From the NCBI GenBank assembly GCA_020444005.1, contig JAHLLU010000082.1, positions 1-8,050 of the forward strand: DNA of 8,050 bases. Reading direction: 5' to 3'. The notes below the pieces were generated by a model. It saw nothing but the letters and a program-made list of their open reading frames with translations. It did not search any database and had not been told where the DNA came from. Within the stretch, counting starts at the first letter, position 1; every line of letters starts with the position of its first letter. This stretch comes from an archaeon (lineage in GTDB: Archaea > Thermoproteota > Bathyarchaeia > TCS64). A program made the translations under genes and the position numbers. Shown piece after piece: positions 4,839 to 8,050 of this stretch.

Positions 4839-5288
4839 TTGAAGTTCTCAAAGATTATTGGAGCTCTCATTGCCGTGGTGCAGCTGGCATCAGCGTTAGG
4901 GCTCGTTATTGGAATGCATTCTATGCTTGGAGTATTTTCTACAGCCATGTCAGGCGGTGAACAGGGTATTGAGATTCAGTTTACGGATCCTGTTATTGTG
5001 CCGTTTAATCTGGCTCCACGAAACGGGGGATTTGTTGATACCGTTTTAGAGGTTCGTATAGCCATGATCGTGGATGGCGTGGAGGTGGCTTATGACACCG
5101 CGTCTGTGAGTATACCAGCTGGTTCAAGTGTGCCTGTTGATCTTGAGTTATCTGTTCCATTGGAGGATGCTGAGGAGTATTTCCAAGAGGGTACTGAGCT
5201 TCAGTGGGAGACGGATATTAGTGTGACGAGTCTGTTTGATTTGATTAGTTTTAGTAATCATATGGTTATGGAGGCGGGTGCTGAGTAA
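4839..5288 (+). CDS. Membrane-anchored protein with extracytoplasmic beta-rich domain, unknown
   Basis: I do not recognise a family. The 149 residues begin MKFSK, followed by a hydrophobic segment at about 6-30 that should be an uncleaved anchor or signal. Residues 45-135 alternate hydrophobic and polar in a beta-strand pattern (DTVLEVRIAMIVDG, VAYDTASVSIPAGSSVPVDL), reminiscent of LEA14/WHy-like or immunoglobulin-like folds found in archaeal membrane-anchored proteins. There is no cysteine, so no disulfide or lipobox. The start is TTG at 4839: a TGA stop lies three codons upstream, and later ATGs would cut into the hydrophobic segment. The stop codon overlaps the next ATG as TAATG, so the two genes are almost certainly translationally coupled and their products may form a complex. 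It is divergent from the AN1-CAP gene over 144 bases. Wobble positions are G/T-rich, like all + strand genes on this side. Confidence 0.75.
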   Translation: MKFSKIIGALIAVVQLASALGLVIGMHSMLGVFSTAMSGGEQGIEIQFTDPVIVPFNLAPRNGGFVDTVLEVRIAMIVDGVEVAYDTASVSIPAGSSVPVDLELSVPLEDAEEYFQEGTELQWETDISVTSLFDLISFSNHMVMEAGAE

Positions 5289-5767
5289 TGACGAGTAAGA
5301 GTGGTGCAGTAATTTCTGCTTTGATCACCTTGGTGTTATTCGTTGGCATCCCGTATTTGTTGCCGAGTTATATTCCGGCTGACTTGCTGGCGCAGGTTGA
5401 GAGCAGCGGGTTTGATCTCGCTGGTTTTACTAACCAGATTATGATTATTGGTGCGGTTACTGCTGGTCTGACTCTTGCTGTTGGGTTTGTGAACCCCAAT
5501 AGTGTATTGTCTTTGATTCTGCGTATAGCTCAAGCTGGGTTGTCACTTGTGTTTATTGTGGTCTTCCTTGGTGCGGGGAATATCGCTGGTCTTGGTTATA
5601 CTGAGTTTGATGTGGCGATGGAGGGTGTGACTAGCAGTATAGCTATGGATTTGCGGGTTTTCGTGTATATCTCGATAGCTACTATTCTGTTGAAGGTGGT
5701 TCAGGTCTACTTGGAGTGGAATGAGGAGCGTATCGAGGCGGCTCCTCCGGGGCGTATCGCGCCTTAA
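5288..5767 (+). CDS. Four-helix integral membrane protein, unknown
   Basis: No family recognised. The 159 residues contain four hydrophobic helices at about 7-26, 48-68, 74-96 and 121-142. An acidic or polar loop follows helix 1 (PADLLAQVESSGFDLAG), a longer loop joins helices 3 and 4 (GYTEFDVAMEGVTSSIAMD), and the short tail is charged and proline-rich (NEERIEAAPPGRIAP). No charged catalytic motif is visible inside the helices; one Arg (R79) lies in the third helix. ATG 5288 overlaps the upstream TAA by one base, the only close coupling in the window, so this gene probably depends on translation of its partner. Size and topology suit a scaffold, channel subunit or partner for the preceding beta-domain protein, but that is inference. 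An AT-rich tract with the next gene's promoter follows the stop. Confidence 0.78.
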   Translation: MTSKSGAVISALITLVLFVGIPYLLPSYIPADLLAQVESSGFDLAGFTNQIMIIGAVTAGLTLAVGFVNPNSVLSLILRIAQAGLSLVFIVVFLGAGNIAGLGYTEFDVAMEGVTSSIAMDLRVFVYISIATILLKVVQVYLEWNEERIEAAPPGRIAP

Positions 5768-5774
5768 CTTTATT

Positions 5775-5784
5775 CTTTTATATT
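5775..5784 (+). promoter_or_regulatory. TATA box for hydroxyacid dehydrogenase
   Basis: CTTTTATATT is centred 25 bases before ATG 5805, with no Shine-Dalgarno sequence between. It predicts a leaderless mRNA and rules against the longer frame from 5721, which would include the promoter and overlap the preceding gene. Confidence 0.55.
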
Positions 5785-5804
5785 ATGAGATACTGGCTGT
5801 AGCT

Positions 5805-6815
5805 ATGACTATCAGGGTCGCGGTCAGTGGCATTCCACGCGGTTTTCAGTATCCCAAGGATAATCTAAACTGGCTACAGGAGAAACATATTGAGCAGATA
5901 AAGGCTATCAGCCCCGAGATAGAGTTAGTTGAGATACCTCCAGACAAGGTTCCGGATGATCCGGGTTTTGAGGTAGTACTTGCTGAGGGCGGTAACCGGA
6001 CTCATTATCATGGGGAGCTTGACTGGGAGGATTACCAGAAGTTCTTTACAAAGAGTCTCAAGTGGGTTCAGCTTTGCAGTACTGGTTTTAGCGATAATAT
6101 CACGCCTGCGGTGCTTGATGGATCGGTTACTTTGACTAATGCACCGGGTATTCATACTATGCCTATTGCTGAGAGCGTGGTTACCGCGATGCTTGATCAT
6201 GCAAAGCGTTTGAAGCAGCGTAGGATTGACCAAAGGGACCGTAACTGGACCCAGTTAAAGTGTGATGAACTTTACCATAGAACTGTCCTGATTATTGGAT
6301 TGGGTAATATTGGGCAGCGTACCGCTAAGCTCTGTAAGGCTTTCGATATGAGGGTTATTGGAACCAAGCGACGAGTAGAGCCTGTGGATAATGTGGACCT
6401 TGTTTTCCCAGTAGACGAGCTTAAAGATCATTTGGGTGAGGCGGATTACGTGGTGGTGGCTGCGCCTTTGACGCCTGAGACACGGTATATGCTTAAGGAA
6501 CCCGAGTTCCGGGCGATGAAGCCTACGGCTTATTTCATCAATATTGGTCGTGGGGCTGTTGCAGAGGAACCTGCATTGATCAAGGCGATAGAGGAGAACT
6601 GGATAAGTGGGGCTTATCTTGATGCCTTGGAGGTGGAGCCTTTACCGGTTGATCACCCGTTCTGGAGTATGGAGAAAGTGTTATTGGTGCCTCATGATAG
6701 TCACAGTAGTCCGTATATCGGGGATAGGATCGTGGATATTTTCTGTATGAATCTTGAGCGGTATGTTCAGGGCGAGCCTCTTAGTAATATCTGCGACCCT
6801 CGTAAGGGATACTAA
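5805..6815 (+). CDS. D-isomer-specific 2-hydroxyacid dehydrogenase
   Basis: A cytosolic NAD(P)-dependent oxidoreductase that interconverts 2-oxoacids and D-2-hydroxyacids. The 336 residues follow the family layout: a substrate-binding half (1-110 plus the C-terminus) wrapped around a Rossmann domain. GLGNIG (165-170) is the dinucleotide loop. The catalytic set is R249 in INIGRGAV, E278 in EVEPLP and H297 in VPHDSH. NAPGIHTMPIAE (112-123) is the usual hinge before the Rossmann half. After the second strand the sequence is IGTKRR (185-190), with basic residues where NAD-preferring enzymes carry Asp, so NADPH may be preferred; this is inference. The short GhrA-like form, without an ACT domain, argues against phosphoglycerate dehydrogenase of serine synthesis. 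Substrate could be glyoxylate, hydroxypyruvate or a branched 2-oxoacid. A leaderless start at 5805 is supported by its TATA box. Confidence 0.92.
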   Translation: MTIRVAVSGIPRGFQYPKDNLNWLQEKHIEQIKAISPEIELVEIPPDKVPDDPGFEVVLAEGGNRTHYHGELDWEDYQKFFTKSLKWVQLCSTGFSDNITPAVLDGSVTLTNAPGIHTMPIAESVVTAMLDHAKRLKQRRIDQRDRNWTQLKCDELYHRTVLIIGLGNIGQRTAKLCKAFDMRVIGTKRRVEPVDNVDLVFPVDELKDHLGEADYVVVAAPLTPETRYMLKEPEFRAMKPTAYFINIGRGAVAEEPALIKAIEENWISGAYLDALEVEPLPVDHPFWSMEKVLLVPHDSHSSPYIGDRIVDIFCMNLERYVQGEPLSNICDPRKGY

Positions 6816-6830
6816 TATCAGTACCCTTTT
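6804..6830 (+). terminator. Hairpin plus short T run after hydroxyacid dehydrogenase
   Basis: AAGGGATAC and GTACCCTT pair with one bulged A around an 8-base loop, and TTTT ends the element. It begins inside the last codons of the dehydrogenase and spans its stop. Archaeal termination relies mainly on T tracts, so the hairpin may be incidental. Confidence 0.3.
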
Positions 6831-6846
6831 AGAATAAATACGATTT

Positions 6847-6852
6847 AGGAGG
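6847..6852 (+). promoter_or_regulatory. Strong Shine-Dalgarno fixing a TTG start
   Basis: AGGAGG lies nine bases before TTG 6862, the best ribosome-binding site in the window. An in-frame TAA at 6835-6837 excludes any earlier start apart from this TTG. GAATAAATA at 6832-6840 is TATA-like but would start transcription after the AGGAGG, so the working promoter is probably CTAATATCA at about 6812-6820, or the gene is read with its neighbour. Confidence 0.75.
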
Positions 6853-6861
6853 CAACCTCGA

Positions 6862-7809
6862 TTGACTACATTCACTATTATACATGGGGACGACGTGGAC
6901 GGACTCACCTGTGGAGCATTTCTCAAGCGTGTGAAGGGCGGCGAGTTCTATCTTGCTAACTATGATAACCTCGAAAATGCTTTGGAGAAGGTGCAGCCTC
7001 CTGTTGATACACTGTATATTTGTGATCTGAACATCAGAGATGAGCTTGAACACGAGCTAGTCAGGATCAAGGAGTTCGCTAACATCAATATTATCGACCA
7101 TCACCAGATGAGCCCTGATCTACTGAAGCGATTAACCGCGTTAGGCGTAAAAATCAGGCTAGAGACAACGGATTGCGCGGCTATGCTGGTTTATGATACG
7201 TTCAAGAATGAGCTTGGACGTGAGGCTAGGCGATTAGCTGCTTATGCGGCGATTAGTGATATGTTTGAGGAAGGCCCTCTAGCTGATCCTATTTTGGGTA
7301 AGATGGATCGTAAGTTTGCTCAGCATGAAGCCCAGTTATTGACACATGCTTTGAGCAGTGATCAGAGTATTGATTTCAAGAGACGCGTCATGGATGAACT
7401 CAGCAAGTACAATTATCCACATAGAATCGAGGGAGTTGTAGAGAAAGCGATCCAGAGTCTTGAGGAGATGACTCGGATCAAGGAAGCTATTCCTGATAAT
7501 GCCCGGGTTATTGGTAGGGTGGCTTTGATGGAGGTTTCTGGGGATCATAGTACTGGTGCGTTATCCAATCTGTTGATAGATACTCTTGGAGTCGAGGTTG
7601 GTATCAGCTACAAGGCAAACGAGCATTACTATAACATGAGTCTCAGAGGCGAGAAAGACCTCAAAGAACACCTTGGTGATATTTCCAAGGAGCTTGGAGT
7701 CAAGTATGATGGCTTTGGTGGCGGACATCAACGCGCTAGTGGCATAAAGGTGCCTAAAGAGAATCTTGATGCTATTCTTGATGAGCTGGTTGAGCGTATT
7801 AATCACTAG
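6862..7809 (+). CDS. DHH-DHHA1 family phosphoesterase
   Basis: DHH-DHHA1 proteins are Mn-dependent phosphoesterases. Relatives are nanoRNases (NrnA), cyclic-dinucleotide or pAp phosphatases, and RecJ-like exonucleases. The 315 residues carry each motif: HGDDVDG (8-14), D55 in CDLNI, DHHQ (79-82), D133 in AISDMF, and the DHHA1 substrate loop FGGGHQRASG (285-294) near the C-terminus. The size is close to minimal NrnA-type enzymes, without the OB fold or extra domains of full RecJ. Start TTG 6862 is set by the AGGAGG nine bases upstream and by an in-frame stop just before. It follows the dehydrogenase by 46 bases. Its 3' end overlaps by 11 bases the end of a gene on the opposite strand. Whether it degrades short RNA, DNA or a dinucleotide signal cannot be told from sequence. 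Confidence 0.92.
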   Translation: MTTFTIIHGDDVDGLTCGAFLKRVKGGEFYLANYDNLENALEKVQPPVDTLYICDLNIRDELEHELVRIKEFANINIIDHHQMSPDLLKRLTALGVKIRLETTDCAAMLVYDTFKNELGREARRLAAYAAISDMFEEGPLADPILGKMDRKFAQHEAQLLTHALSSDQSIDFKRRVMDELSKYNYPHRIEGVVEKAIQSLEEMTRIKEAIPDNARVIGRVALMEVSGDHSTGALSNLLIDTLGVEVGISYKANEHYYNMSLRGEKDLKEHLGDISKELGVKYDGFGGGHQRASGIKVPKENLDAILDELVERINH

Positions 7810-8050
7810 GGTTCATTCGTTCATCCCAGTCAAGTTTTCTTCGTTCTTTTTTGATTCTGTCTTCTAGTGGCTCTAGGCGTTTTGGGTCAAAGGGTATGTA
7901 TTTTATTTCCTCTGCGTGGGGCTCGTAGAGTTCCCGGTTTGTGCATACTGTGACGATGTATTCTTGGGGGTTTTCGGGGTTTACCTGGAGGCTTTTGGTG
8001 GCTCTTGCGAGTCTGATGAGTTTCATTCTATTGAAGGGGTCATCTAGGTC
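7799..8050 (-). CDS. Unknown protein, 5' end outside the window (C-terminal 83 aa seen)
   Basis: I do not recognise this protein. The minus-strand frame is open from the right edge, giving 83 residues to TAA at 7799-7801. It includes an internal Met at 8026 preceded by DLDDPFNR, which is as protein-like as the rest, so the true start is probably beyond 8050; a 75-residue form from 8026 is the alternative. Visible features are a basic patch (MKLIRLARATKSL), a probable strand (EYIVTVCTNREL), EEIKYIPFDPKR, and a highly charged helix (LEDRIKKERRKLDWDER) at the C-terminus. There is one cysteine and no membrane segment. The coding strand is A/C-rich, as for the other minus-strand genes on this side. 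The 3' end overlaps the DHH gene tail to tail by 11 bases. Confidence 0.6.
   Translation of the reverse strand, partial: DLDDPFNRMKLIRLARATKSLQVNPENPQEYIVTVCTNRELYEPHAEEIKYIPFDPKRLEPLEDRIKKERRKLDWDERMNPSD

Noticed and set aside
5721..5804. 28-residue N-terminal extension of the hydroxyacid dehydrogenase
   Set aside because: It overlaps the upstream membrane gene and contains the TATA box. Family proteins begin at about MTIRVAVSG.
1..8050. Defence system, CRISPR array or mobile element
   Set aside because: No regularly spaced repeats, nuclease-toxin signatures, transposase or integrase motifs, or terminal inverted repeats with target duplications were seen. The DHH and RidA genes are common housekeeping families.

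Overview
The window reads as archaeal chromosomal DNA. The evidence is a complete eL40 ribosomal protein gene (54 residues, zinc ribbon), a short stand-alone AlaX-type alanyl-tRNA editing protein, an M42 (TET-type) peptidase, an AN1 zinc finger fused to a membrane-anchored CAP domain, and AT-rich TATA-like boxes about 24-30 bases upstream of many start codons, the spacing expected for leaderless archaeal mRNAs. Two genes start with TTG, one behind a strong AGGAGG. I cannot place it in a phylum from sequence alone. There is no transposase, integrase, CRISPR array, rRNA or recognisable tRNA.

Layout. Bases 1-700 are strongly A/C-rich and G-poor on the + strand and hold only two very small or broken ORFs, one interrupted by a repeat-rich, hairpin-forming segment near 348-425. 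AlaX (+, 701-1156) and eL40 (-, 1158-1322) meet tail to tail with one base between stops. A 113-base intergenic stretch with a perfect 26-bp palindrome leads to RidA (-, 1436-1804) and a DDAH/arginine-deiminase-superfamily hydrolase (-, 1842-2597), each with its own likely promoter. An 85-base divergent promoter region separates DDAH from an M42 aminopeptidase (+, 2683-3774). A 38-residue membrane micro-ORF (-, 3777-3893) follows, then the AN1-TM-CAP protein (-, 3942-4694). Divergent from that is a translationally coupled pair of unrecognised membrane proteins (+, 4839-5288 and 5288-5767). Next come a D-2-hydroxyacid dehydrogenase (+, 5805-6815), a DHH-DHHA1 phosphoesterase (+, 6862-7809), and the C-terminal part of an unknown minus-strand gene running off the right edge.

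Function. The recognised genes are mostly housekeeping or quality control: tRNA proofreading (AlaX), ribosome (eL40), detoxification of reactive enamines/imines (RidA), arginine-derivative hydrolysis (DDAH-like), peptide turnover (M42), 2-hydroxyacid/2-oxoacid redox (dehydrogenase) and small-nucleic-acid or nucleotide phosphoester cleavage (DHH). Only 4839-5767 looks like a true operon.

The most unusual large-scale signal is compositional. The left ~1.3 kb is A/C-rich on the + strand and the right ~4.5 kb is G/T-rich on the + strand, whichever way the genes point. This resembles a replication-strand switch. Other points of interest are the matching palindromes at 9-22 and 1411-1436, the interrupted small gene at 271-655, an in-frame open continuation past the TAG of the AN1-CAP gene into the membrane micro-ORF, and the uncharacterised membrane-protein pair. 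I found no convincing defence or other accessory system.
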